A stretch of 64,000 nucleotides of DNA from an uncultured Clostridia bacterium (GTDB lineage Bacteria > Bacillota > Clostridia > Christensenellales > Aristaeellaceae): positions 1 to 64,000 of the forward strand of contig CAMVEB010000014.1 of assembly GCA_947166385.1 (NCBI GenBank), written 5' to 3'. The notes below the pieces were generated by a model. That model did no database searches. It was not told the DNA's origin and saw only the letters and a list, made by a program, of their open reading frames with translations. Shown here piece after piece: positions 47,495-57,800 of the stretch. Made by a program: the position numbers and the translations under genes. How positions within the stretch are numbered: position 1 is the stretch's first letter; every line of letters begins with the position of its first letter.

Positions 47495-47524
47495 AGGGGG
47501 AGGGCGTGAGCCCTCCCCCTTTCT
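47495..47524 (+). terminator. Strong GC-rich terminator
   Basis: AGGGGGAGGGC-GTGA-GCCCTCCCCCT then TTTCT, 47 bp after the small-protein stop; it also faces the iron alcohol dehydrogenase end. Confidence 0.85.
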
Positions 47525-47539
47525 GGTGGATAAGGATCA

Positions 47540-48685
47540 TTACATCAGTTTCCGGAACATGGCTTCGAAGTCAGCCAGGGAAGCGGCGCGGGGGTTTCCG
47601 GGAGCGCAGGCGTCTGCCGCTGCGGATTCACACAGGAACGGCAGATCGGCTTCCTGCAGTTTTTCCAGCTTTGTCGGGATTCCGACATCCACGGACAGCT
47701 GGCGGACGGCATCGATCGCTGCTTTCCGGTAAGCCGCCTGGTCCATGCCCGTCGTGTCCACCCCAAAGGCTTCGGCGATGGCCTTAAACTTTTCGCCGGT
47801 ATACTCCTGGTTGAATTCCATGACGATGGGGAGCATCATGGCGCAGGCGACGCCGTGGGGCGTGTCATAGACCGCGCCCAGCGTATGCGCCATGGAATGG
47901 GCAATGCCCAGGCCGACGTTGGAATAGGCCATGGCGGTGACATACTGGGCCAGCGCCATCCCTTCGCGCCCGTCCGGGTCGTTCTCCACGGCCTTGCGCA
48001 GATTTTTCGCGATCAGTTTGATGGCCTCCAGATCCAGACAGTCGGCCAGCGCCCAGGCGGCTTTCGTGGTATACCCCTCAATCGCGTGGGTCAGGGCGTC
48101 CATTCCGGTGGAGGCAGTCAGCCCTTTGGGCATGGAAGCCATCATATCCGGATCCACGACGGCGACGTCCGGAATGTCATTCGGGTCCACGCAGACGAAC
48201 TTGCGTTTTTTCTCCACATCCGTAATCACATAGTTGATGGTGGATTCCGCGCCGGTTCCGCCGGTGGTGGGCACGGCGATGGTGAACACCGTACGGTTCC
48301 TGGTTGGCGCGACACCCTCCAGAGAGCGGACATCATAATACTCCGGATTGTTCACAATGATGCCGATGCCCTTGCCGGTATCCATGGAGGAACCGCCGCC
48401 GATGGTAATCATGAAATCAGCGCCGGAAGCCCGGTATGCGTCCACGCCGTGCTGCACGTTTTCAATCGTGGGGTTCGGTTTGATGTCCGAATAGAGTTCA
48501 TACGCGATCCCGTTCCGGTCAAGCAGATCGGTCACCTGTTTTGTCACGCCGAATTTGATCAGGTCCGGGTCGGACGCGATAAAAGCTTTTTTGAAGCCTT
48601 TGGATGCGACAATACCCGGGATTTCATTGATGGCGCCATGTCCGTGGAAAGACATCCCATTGAGAACGAAACGATTGACTGACAT
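47540..48685 (-). CDS. Iron-containing alcohol dehydrogenase
   Basis: The 381-aa group III dehydrogenase carries the NAD(P) loop IGGGSSMDTGKGIGII, GTGAESTINYVIT, and the metal ligands in GMDALTHAIEGYTTKAAW and GIAHSMAHTLGAVYDTPHG (three His plus Asp). It resembles FucO/YqhD-type enzymes reducing lactaldehyde or related aldehydes, or oxidising 1,2-propanediol-like alcohols. ATG at 48685 follows GAAACGGAGGAATCAAC. Own promoter at 48727. No pathway partners adjoin it. Confidence 0.93.
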   Translation of the reverse strand: MSVNRFVLNGMSFHGHGAINEIPGIVASKGFKKAFIASDPDLIKFGVTKQVTDLLDRNGIAYELYSDIKPNPTIENVQHGVDAYRASGADFMITIGGGSSMDTGKGIGIIVNNPEYYDVRSLEGVAPTRNRTVFTIAVPTTGGTGAESTINYVITDVEKKRKFVCVDPNDIPDVAVVDPDMMASMPKGLTASTGMDALTHAIEGYTTKAAWALADCLDLEAIKLIAKNLRKAVENDPDGREGMALAQYVTAMAYSNVGLGIAHSMAHTLGAVYDTPHGVACAMMLPIVMEFNQEYTGEKFKAIAEAFGVDTTGMDQAAYRKAAIDAVRQLSVDVGIPTKLEKLQEADLPFLCESAAADACAPGNPRAASLADFEAMFRKLM

Positions 48686-48726
48686 GTTGATTCCTCCGTT
48701 TCCTGTATTGAATTTTCTGTACAACC

Positions 48727-48755
48727 AATATATCATAATTCGGCTTTGTTGACAA
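48727..48755 (-). promoter_or_regulatory. Promoter of the iron alcohol dehydrogenase
   Basis: Minus strand TTGTCA, 17 nt, TATATT, 42 bp upstream of the ATG. Confidence 0.75.
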
Positions 48756-48858
48756 TCGATAGGTGTGGGAGAACAGACCCTGAATTCTCAGTCGGTATTG
48801 TTTTTTTCCCGCGTTGCTGATATGCTGATGCCGGAACCGGGAAAGGGGAAAAGGACAT

Positions 48859-49932
48859 ATGTGGATGGACGGCGGAAAGAAGATCAGCATTCTGTATATT
48901 CTGAATATTCTGAAGAAGTATACCGATGTGAATCACCCCATGACGCAGCAGCAGATCATGGACAGACTGCGGAGCGACTATGACATGCCGGTGGACCGGG
49001 GAACGGTCAAAAGCAACGTCATGGATCTGATCGACGCGGGGTTCATCACCGGCTACAGGACGATCACCCGGTATACTGTCAATAAGAAGACCGGGGAAAA
49101 GGAAGAAAACACGATTTATACGGATCTGTATGATGAGCATGATTTTGCGGAATCGGAGCTGCATATGCTCATTGACGGTCTGCTGTTTTCCCGTTCGGTC
49201 CCCTATAAACCGAGGAAGGAGCTGATCAAAAAGCTGGGGGAACTGTCCGGCCCCTATTTCAGCCAGCGGATGAAGCATGTGCACAGCATGAACGCGGACG
49301 CGCCGCAGAATCCGAAACTGTTCCTGATCATTGAAGTGCTGGATGAAGCGATTGCGGAAGGAAAACAGGTGGAGATTGTGTACGGCCGTTATGGGACGGA
49401 TCTGCAGCTGCATGCATCCCTGAATGAGGACGGAACGGAAAAGAAACAGCTGCTGAATCCGTATCAGCTGGTGGCCAGTGACGGCCGGTATTACCTGATC
49501 TGCAATAAGGACAATTATGACAACGTGGCCAATTACCGGGTGGACCGGATCATGAAAATCAACAAGCTGGATACGCCGGTAAAGCCTGGGAATCAGGTGG
49601 TCGGGCTGGAGGATGGCCTGAAGCTGCAGGATTATGTCTATCAGCATGTGAATATGTTCTCCGGGAAGCCGGAGAAGGTGGAATTCATCATCCGGAGGAA
49701 AGATGTGGGGCTGGTGGTTGATTTCTTCGGGAAACATGTCTCCTTCTTCGATCGGGACGACGGGACGGTTTCTTGCCATATGAAGGTTAGCCGGGAAGCC
49801 ATGAAGAAATGGGCGCTGCAGTTTGCGAAGGATGTCCGGGTGGTGGCGCCGGAGAGCCTGGTGGAGGAAATCCGGACGGAGATCCTGAAGATGAATGAGA
49901 ATTATGGGATAAGGCCAGGAGAATCGCCGTAA
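48859..49932 (+). CDS. WYL-domain transcriptional regulator
   Basis: The 357-aa protein has an N-terminal helix-turn-helix (MTQQQIMDRLRSDYDMPVDR, GTVKSNVMDLIDAGFITGYR), a middle WYL domain with LLNPYQLVASDGRYYLICNK and YRVDRIMKINKLD, and a C-terminal WCX-like part (FIIRRKDVGLVVDFF). WYL proteins bind nucleic acid or small nucleotide ligands. It stands alone, 219 bp before the STAS/MATE/NRPS genes, so it may regulate them (inference). GGAAAAGGACAT precedes the ATG. Confidence 0.9.
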   Translation: MWMDGGKKISILYILNILKKYTDVNHPMTQQQIMDRLRSDYDMPVDRGTVKSNVMDLIDAGFITGYRTITRYTVNKKTGEKEENTIYTDLYDEHDFAESELHMLIDGLLFSRSVPYKPRKELIKKLGELSGPYFSQRMKHVHSMNADAPQNPKLFLIIEVLDEAIAEGKQVEIVYGRYGTDLQLHASLNEDGTEKKQLLNPYQLVASDGRYYLICNKDNYDNVANYRVDRIMKINKLDTPVKPGNQVVGLEDGLKLQDYVYQHVNMFSGKPEKVEFIIRRKDVGLVVDFFGKHVSFFDRDDGTVSCHMKVSREAMKKWALQFAKDVRVVAPESLVEEIRTEILKMNENYGIRPGESP

Positions 49933-50048
49933 ATCAGATGCCGGGCCGGTTTCCTCCCGGCGCTCGCCGCCGAAGGAAATTCTGAGGCTGGATTTCCGGC
50001 AAGAAGCGGAAAGGACGCTTTTTGTACTGGACGAATGTTTTTCGGTTA

Positions 50049-50057
50049 TGGTATAAT
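50049..50057 (+). promoter_or_regulatory. Extended -10 promoter of the STAS/MATE/NRPS operon
   Basis: TG-G-TATAAT with no good -35; the STAS start is 95 bp downstream. Confidence 0.55.
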
Positions 50058-50151
50058 TTATCGGCATTTATACATGTTCAGAATGGAATACGGGACAGGG
50101 ATCGGACATCATCATAAAACATCATCATCCATCAGGAAGGGAAGGAAAGCA

Positions 50152-50442
50152 ATGACGATTGAAAAAAGCAGATCGGGACAGACTGCCGAATGGAAGCTGA
50201 GCGGCTGGCTGGATACCCAGAGCGCGCAGGAACTGGAAGCGGAGCTGAACCAATTGCCCGCTGACATCACCGGCCTCGTTTTTGACTGCTCAGAGCTGGA
50301 GTATATTTCCTCCGGAGGACTGCGCCAGCTTGTCGCCGCGCACAAGAAAATGAACGGGGCGCTGACCATGCGGCATATATCCGATGAGATCATGGGCGTG
50401 ATTAAAATGACGGGTCTGGACAAACGTCTGAAATTTGAATAA
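50152..50442 (+). CDS. STAS-domain (anti-sigma-factor antagonist-like) protein
   Basis: The 96-aa protein is a single STAS domain: KLSGWLDTQSAQELEAELNQ, GLVFDCSELEYISSGGLRQL with the phosphorylatable Ser in YISSGGLR, and a C-terminal helix (IMGVIKMTGLDKRLKFE). Such proteins reverse anti-sigma kinases. No anti-sigma or sigma gene lies in the window. ATG at 50152 follows AAGGGAAGGAAAGCA. It is 26 bp upstream of the MATE gene in the same direction. Its place in an NRPS operon implies a regulatory link, not yet defined. Confidence 0.9.
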   Translation: MTIEKSRSGQTAEWKLSGWLDTQSAQELEAELNQLPADITGLVFDCSELEYISSGGLRQLVAAHKKMNGALTMRHISDEIMGVIKMTGLDKRLKFE

Positions 50443-50468
50443 AGAGGCGTCGGGAAAAGGGAAGAAAA

Positions 50469-51794
50469 ATGGATTACTTGCATGATTCTTACCGCTCGAT
50501 GTTCTCGAAGCTTTTGCCTTCGGCGATCGGGGCCATGCTGAGCGAAACCGTTGCTTCGCTGATTGATGCGATTATCCTGAATCATTATCTCGGCCCGGAT
50601 ATGCTGTCCACGATCAGCATCTGTATGCCGGTCTATATGACGGTCAATGTCCTGTCCATGCTGATTGTTTCTGGCGGAGCGACATTGTATGCCCAGTCCC
50701 TGGGGAAGGAGGACAGGCTGGAGGCGCAGCGCTTCTACACCTGCAGCATTGTGCTGATGGTGGTATGCGGCGCGGTGATGACGCTGTCCGGCCTGCTGTT
50801 TACCCGGCAGATTGTCCAGGGATTGGGCGCGGCGGGAGCCATCCTGGATCCCACCGTGAGTTATGCCCGGGTGCTGTTCTGGTTTATGATTCCGCTGATG
50901 CTGTACCAGCAGCTGATGGTCTATGTGCGCTTTGACGGGGCGCCGTTCCTTTCTCTCCTGTCCACCATTGTGTGTGCGGTGGTGAATCTGGGGCTGGACG
51001 TCCTGTTTGTTGGTCCGTTGGGATGGGGTCCGGCGGGTGCGGCGCTGGCGACCTGCCTCGCCTATACCGTGGCGCTTCTCATCAATGCCTGCCATCTGTT
51101 TCAGAAGAATAACGGTCTCGTTCTGTGGCGGGGGAGTCTCAGCGCCGCGCGGATCGGGAGGCTGCTGAAGACCGGTGTGCCGCTTTCCATCACCCAGCTG
51201 GGCATGGCGGTGGGGACGGTTTTGTTCAACGTCCGCATCATGCAGGTCGGTGGTTCGATGTACCTGGATGTATACGGGGCGATTACGCAGCTGTCCGTGG
51301 TAGCCATGGCGCTTTACGAGGGTGCTGCTCAGGCGTGCCAGCCGATCCTCGCCGCGTGCTTCGGCGCCGATCATCGCGGGCGGATGCATCAGACGATACG
51401 CTACGGTTTCGTGATGGAAATCATCCTGATGGCGCTGGCGACCGCCCTGTATCTGCTCGGGTCGGATGTGGTGGTGAACCTGTTTTCCATGGAGGAAGCG
51501 GCGCTGCGCGGCCTGGCGGTGAACGCGATCCGCATTTACGCGCTGTCGCTTCTGTTTACCGGCTTTAATACGATGATTATCTACTATTTCCAGGTCCAGG
51601 AGAAGGAAGTCCGGGCGACAGGCATCTCGCTGCTGTCCGGCACGATCCTGCCTGCGGTTTTCCTGTATATCCTGACGGCGCTGATCGACGCCTCCGCGAT
51701 CTGGTGGTGTTATCTGATCGCGCAGAGCCTGACGCTGGTTCTGAGCGCGTGGCTCTATTCCCGGGACAAACACGCGGCCGCCGCCGCATCATGA
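50469..51794 (+). CDS. MATE-family efflux transporter
   Basis: The 441-aa integral membrane protein shows twelve hydrophobic segments in two halves, with typical MATE stretches KLLPSAIGAMLSETVASLID, VSGGATLYAQSLGKED, and in the second half YEGAAQACQPILAACFGADH. It exchanges Na+ or H+ for drugs or metabolites. It lies 34 bp before the NRPS gene and is co-directional, so it is the likely exporter of the NRPS product (inference). GGGAAGAAAA precedes the ATG. Confidence 0.93.
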   Translation: MDYLHDSYRSMFSKLLPSAIGAMLSETVASLIDAIILNHYLGPDMLSTISICMPVYMTVNVLSMLIVSGGATLYAQSLGKEDRLEAQRFYTCSIVLMVVCGAVMTLSGLLFTRQIVQGLGAAGAILDPTVSYARVLFWFMIPLMLYQQLMVYVRFDGAPFLSLLSTIVCAVVNLGLDVLFVGPLGWGPAGAALATCLAYTVALLINACHLFQKNNGLVLWRGSLSAARIGRLLKTGVPLSITQLGMAVGTVLFNVRIMQVGGSMYLDVYGAITQLSVVAMALYEGAAQACQPILAACFGADHRGRMHQTIRYGFVMEIILMALATALYLLGSDVVVNLFSMEEAALRGLAVNAIRIYALSLLFTGFNTMIIYYFQVQEKEVRATGISLLSGTILPAVFLYILTALIDASAIWWCYLIAQSLTLVLSAWLYSRDKHAAAAAS

Positions 51795-51828
51795 TCAATC
51801 GGCAATCATTTCTAGGGAGGGATCCGTC

Positions 51829-54800
51829 ATGAATAAAAATCAGATAGTGAGCTGGTGGAAGGAGCATTTTTCCGGCATGGAAATCGATTCCTGCCCGGCG
51901 ATTGATTTTCCGGACAATGAACAGGGCGGCGCGTTTGCCTCGCTGAGCACGGCCTGCGGGGAAGCGGACCGTGACATCCTGATTTCGGCTTTTGCCTATG
52001 TGCTGGCAAAATACACTGCGCAGAACGAGAGCCTGTTCTGGGTTCAGGAAGAGGGGGCGCGCTGTCCGTTCTACGCGGTCTTTGACGAAAACGCCCCGAC
52101 CGGAGACTATCTGAGCAGCATGGCGGACCGGCGGCGCGAGGCACGGGAACATCTCGGCTCGGATATCGGCGAACTGAACGATGCTTTGGGTCTGCCGCAG
52201 GAGCTACTGCTTTGCTTCGACCGGGATACCGCGCCGGACAGGGCGGGAGAGTGGAGACTCTGCCTTCTGGCGGAGGAGGGGCAGCTGACCCTGTTCTACC
52301 GGAAGGACTGGTATCACGCGGAGAATATGCGCCGGCTGGTTGAAATGACGGCATCCATCGCGGCGCAGCTTCCAGGATGCGAAAAGCTGTGCATGCTTTC
52401 CCTGATCAGCGACAGGGACCTGGCGGCGCTGGAGAGCTTTCCGCATTGGGAGCTGGCTCCTTCCGCGGGGAACGTGGTGGAGCTTCTGGCCCGGTCCTTC
52501 GCGAAGTTTCCCAACAGAACGGCCGTCATCTATGAGAACGAGAGGCTGACCTACGCGCAGCTGGACAGGCTGACCGACGCCATTGCGGCCGGAATCGCGC
52601 GGCAGGGCATCGGCAGGGGTTCGGTTGTATCCACGCTGCTGCCCCGCTGCAAATGGATGCCGGTGGCGGCCATTTCGATCCTGAAGACCGGCGCGGCCTA
52701 TCAGCCGCTGGACCCGTCCTATCCGCCGGAGCGCCTGAACTTCATGGTTCAGGACAGCGCCGCCGCGCTGGTCCTGGCGGACCGGGCGCTGCAGGGTCTG
52801 CTGTCGGAATATGAGGGGCCGTTCCTGTATACCGACGAGCTGGACAGCCTCCCGGAGGCGAAACCGCTTCAGCGGGAAATCGCCCCGGAAGACGTTTTTA
52901 TTCTGCTCTACACATCCGGCACCACCGGCACCCCTAAAGGGGTCAGGCTGTGCCACGGCAATCTGGTGAATTTTATCGACTGGTATATTCCCAAGTTCGC
53001 CCTGAGCGAGGAAAGTCGCAGCGCCGCGTATGCCAGCTTCGGTTTTGACGCCAACATGATGGATATCTATCCCATCCTGTGCGCCGGGGGCGAGCTGCAC
53101 ATTCTCTCCGATGAGGTGCGCTCCGATCTGCGGGCGATCAACCGGTATTTCAACGAGAATGCGATCACCCACGGTTTCATGACCACCCAGGTGGGCCGTC
53201 AGTTTTCCCTGATGACGGACTGCAGAACGCTGAAATATATGTCCATGGGTGGAGAGGCGCTGGTGCCCTTTGATCCTCCTGCGGGGATCAGGGTTTACAA
53301 TGTTTACGGTCCTACCGAGTGCACCATTCTGACGACCGCCTACAGGATCACCGACGGCGGGAAGCGCATGCCGATCGGCGTGCCGGTGAACAACACGCGG
53401 CTGTATGTGGCGGACGCTTATCAGCGTCTGCTGCCTGTCGGGGCGATGGGGGAACTGCTGGTCGCTGGGGCGCAGGTGGGCGCCGGATATCTGAACCGTC
53501 CGGAAAAGACCGCGGAAGTCTTTATCACAAATCCGTTCACGGAGGATCCTGCTTACAGCCGCGTGTACCGGACAGGCGACATCGTGCGCTGGGGGAACGA
53601 CGGCAATATGGAATTCGCTGGCCGGCGGGACGGCCAGGTAAAGATCCGCGGATTCCGCATTGAACTGACCGAGGTGGAAAGTGTGATTCGGGAGTTTCCC
53701 GGCATCACCGACGCGGCGCTGACAGCCCGCGACGCCCCCGCGGGAGGCAAGATGATCTGCGCGTATATCGTCTCGGACACGGCGGTGGATATTTCCGCGC
53801 TGGAGCAGTTCATTCTGGACCGCAAGCCGCCCTACATGGTGCCCGCTTTCATCATGCAGATCGAAAAGATCCCGCTGAACGTGAACAGCAAGGTTGACCG
53901 GCGTGCGCTGCCGGAGCCCGTGTTCAGCAGCACGGAGGAGGAAACCTCCGGACCGAGGACGAGAACGGCGCTGGAAGAACAGCTTTACAGGCTGATCTCT
54001 CCGATCATCGGGCAGAAGGACTTCCCTGTGGACATGGGCCTGGATCAGCTGGGGCTCACAAGCATTTCGACGCTGATGCTGGCGGTGGACATCGAGGAGA
54101 AGTTTGGATACAGCCCGAACGTCAATGTCCTGGCGACAGGCAGCGTGCTGGATATTGAAAATGCCCTGGTGGAGCATTTTATGTCCGCGGCGCCTGCGGC
54201 GTCCGAACCGGCGGAAGCGCCGAGGGATTCCTATCCGCTGACCCAGACCCAGCTGGGCATTTACTCCGCCTGCCTGATGGATCCGGACAATGACTCGTAT
54301 GACCTGCCGTTCCTGTTCAGGCTGTCTCCGGATACGGACGCCGAAAGGCTGTGCCGGGCGCTGGAGGCCACTGTCGCGGCCCATGAGGTGCTGAACTGCC
54401 GCATCATACCCGACCGGCAGGATACCGCGGTGATGGTGCCGGTCAGGCGGGAATTCCATGCGAAAACGGAAAACATCACCGAGGAGGAGCTCACGGCGCG
54501 CATGGCGCATCGCAGCCGCTTCGATTTTGAAAACGGTCCGCTCTATGACGCGAAGGTCTATCGGACGGAGTCCGCCGTGTACCTCTATGTCAACTTCCAT
54601 CACATCATTTTCGACGGAACGTCGCTGACCGTGTTTATGGAGGATCTGGACAGGGCGTTCCAGGGAGAAATCCTTTCTCCGGAGAAATACACCGCCTATG
54701 ACCTCGCGCTGGATGAACGCGCGGCCCGGGACAGCAGGGCTTATCAGGAAGCCAGGGATTACTACGACGGTCTGTTTTCCGGTGTGGACGGGAACAGCCT

Positions 54801-57800
54801 GCCCGACGGAGACTTTCCGGGCGGCGAACCGGCAACGGAGCATACCCGGAAGCTGCTGCTCGGGGACGGCATGGCGGAACGGGTTCAGAAGTGGTGCGAC
54901 GGGCTGCATGTGACGGAGAACGCCTTCTTCACCTTCGCCTTTGCCTATACCCTGGCGCGGGTCTCAGGAAAGGACGAGGCGCTGTTCTGCAATATCTATA
55001 ACGGCCGCAGGGATCCGCGGGTCTTCCGCACGGTCGGGATGCTGGTTAAAACCTATCCCTTCCATATCGCTTTCAGCGGCGCGGACGCGCCGGCGGATCT
55101 GGTCAGGAAAACCGCGGATCTCATCCGCGGCCTGACGGCCAATGATCTGTACTCCTTCGCGGAGGTCTGCCGCGCCTATGGCATCAGGCCGGATATCCTC
55201 TTTGCCTATCAGGGCAGCGCGTTCAACGAATACACCGTGGCGGGCCAGCGAAGCACAAGCCTGGCCCAGAAGCTCGGGGACGTACAGGCGCCGCTGTCTG
55301 TGGATGTGTTCCAGGAAGAGGGGACCTATGCCCTGATCGCGGATTATGCGCCGGACCGCTATACCGGCGCGATGATCACGGCTTTCCTGGAGCTCTATGC
55401 GCAGGTGGCCGGAGAGCTTCTCACCGTCGAAAGCCTGGATAAGATCGATCTGATGACCGGCAGCGCGCGGCAGCTGCTGGACGCGGCCAACGATACGGCC
55501 TGGCCCGTGGAATACCGCCCGGTCCATTGCCTGCTGGAAGAAAGCGCCGTAAAATATCCGGATCGCCCAGCCGTGGTGACGCCGACGGAGAAGCTCAGCT
55601 ATGCGGAGCTGAATGCACAGGCCAACCGTGTGGCGCACAGGCTGACGGATCTGGGTATCGGACCCGGCGGCATTGCGGCGCTGATGCTGCCCCGCTGCGC
55701 GGGCGTGTATATCGTTCGGCAGGGGATTCTGAAGGCCGGCGGAGCCTTCCTGTGCATTGCGCCGGATTATCCGGACGACCGGGTCCGGGTCATGACGGAG
55801 GATGCCGGCGCGAAGGTGCTGATCACCGACGGGGATACCCTGAAGGAACGGGAAGCCTTCATCCGGAGTCTCGGCTGCCAGGTTGTCACATTGTCTGAAC
55901 TGCTTGCCGATTCCCGGGAGGACAACCCGGGTGTACAGGTCGGGCCCGATGAGCCTGCCTACGTGATCTTTACATCAGGCTCTACCGGCAAGCCCAAGGG
56001 CGTCATGCTGACCCAGAAGAATCTGGTGAATTTTGTCAGCGCCAATCCGAAGAATCCGGAGATTCTGGGATACACGGAACGGGGACACGTTTCTCTGGCG
56101 CTCGCGTCCATCACCTTTGACGTATCGGTGATGGAGGAATTCATCCCCCTGTCCTCCGGCATGACGATCTGCATGGCGACCGAGGAGGAGATCCACAATC
56201 CGGCGGCCCTGGCAAAGCTGATGACGGAAAACCGGGTGGACATGATGACCTGCACGCCTTCCTTCCTGCTGAATATCATCGGTCTTCCGATGATGCGGGA
56301 CGCCATCGCGGGCGTGGTTTCCTATGACTTCGGCGCGGAAGCGTTCCCTCCGGCGCTGTTTGACAAGATCCGCGGCCTCAATCCCAATGCCTATATCATG
56401 AACGGCTACGGTCCCACCGAGGCCACCATCAGCTGCACGATGGACGAGGTCACTTCGCCGAATGTCATCACCATCGGGAAACCGGCCTGCAACGTGAAGG
56501 CTTTTGTGTTTGATGAAAAGGGCCGCAAGCTTCCGCCGCTGGTGCCGGGCGAGCTGATCATCGCCGGCGACGGTGTCGGCCGGGGCTATATCTGCCGGCC
56601 CGAGCTCACCGCGGAAAAATACATAGAAGTCGACGGGATGCGGGCTTACCGCACCGGCGATTTGGCGGCATGGACGGCGGACGGCAGGCTGCGTTTCCAC
56701 GGCAGGACGGACAATCAGGTCAAGCTGAGGGGCCTGCGCGTGGAGCTGGGAGAGATCGAAAGCGCCATCAACGCCGTAGACGGCGTGCTGACCAGCATCG
56801 TGGTGATGACCGGGGAGGAAAACAACCGGTTCCTGGCGGGCTACTATACTGCGGGCAGGGAGATTCCGCCGGCGGAGATGAAAGCGCAGATCGGGAAATC
56901 GCTCACCGCGTATATGGTCCCCGGCGTGCTGATGCAGCTGGATCATATGCCGCTGACGCCCAACGGCAAGATCGACAAGAAGAAACTGCCGCAGGTGGAA
57001 TTCATCCCGGACACGGCGGACTATGTGCCGCCGGCCAACGCGGTCGAGGAAGACTTCTGCCGCTGGTTCGCCGAGCTGCTGAACCTGGAGAAGGTCGGCG
57101 CCGAGGATAATTTCTTTGAATTGGGCGGCACGTCGCTTTCTGCGGCGATCATCGCCATCAACGCGTCGGACAGGGGGTATCCCGTTGTCTACGCGGATGT
57201 GTTCAAAGCCCAGACACCCAGACAGCTTGCCGGCCTTGCGATGGGGCAGCAGCCGGACACAAAGGAGGACGATGAGCAGGCAGCCCTGCGCAGCTATGAT
57301 TATTCTGCGCTGAATCTGCAGCATAACGTTCAGGAGGAGCTGCCCGGGCTGGAAGGACATGATATCGGAAATCTGCTGCTGACCGGGTCGACGGGCTTTC
57401 TGGGTATCCATCTGCTGCGGGAGTTCCTGACGGCGACGGACAATACCGTGTATTGTCTGATGCGGGGCGAAAATCCTGCCGGGCGGCTGAAGCAGCTGTA
57501 CTTCTACTATTTCAGTGAAAACGCCGAACCGTACTTCCAGTCCGGCCGGATCCGCGTGGTTCCCGGGGATATCACAGACCGGGATTCTCTGGAAAACGTC
57601 CGGGATCTGCCCTTTGATACCGTCGTCAACTGTGCCGCGCTGGTGAAGCACTTTGTGAAGGATGACAGCCTGGAACGGGTGAACGTGACGGGGGTGGAAA
57701 ACCTGATCCGGCTGTGCGAGCAGACGGGGAAACGGTTCATCCAGACATCGACCGTCAGCGTGGCCGGCGAGGGCCTGGACGGTCAGCCTCCGAGAGACTG

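Noticed and set aside
52204..54909. Open frame of about 900 codons on the minus strand, antisense to the NRPS
   Set aside because: It is rich in His, Arg and Gln, has no domain or ribosome site, and is a by-product of the GC-rich third positions of the real gene. The same applies to 55975-58443 on the minus strand.
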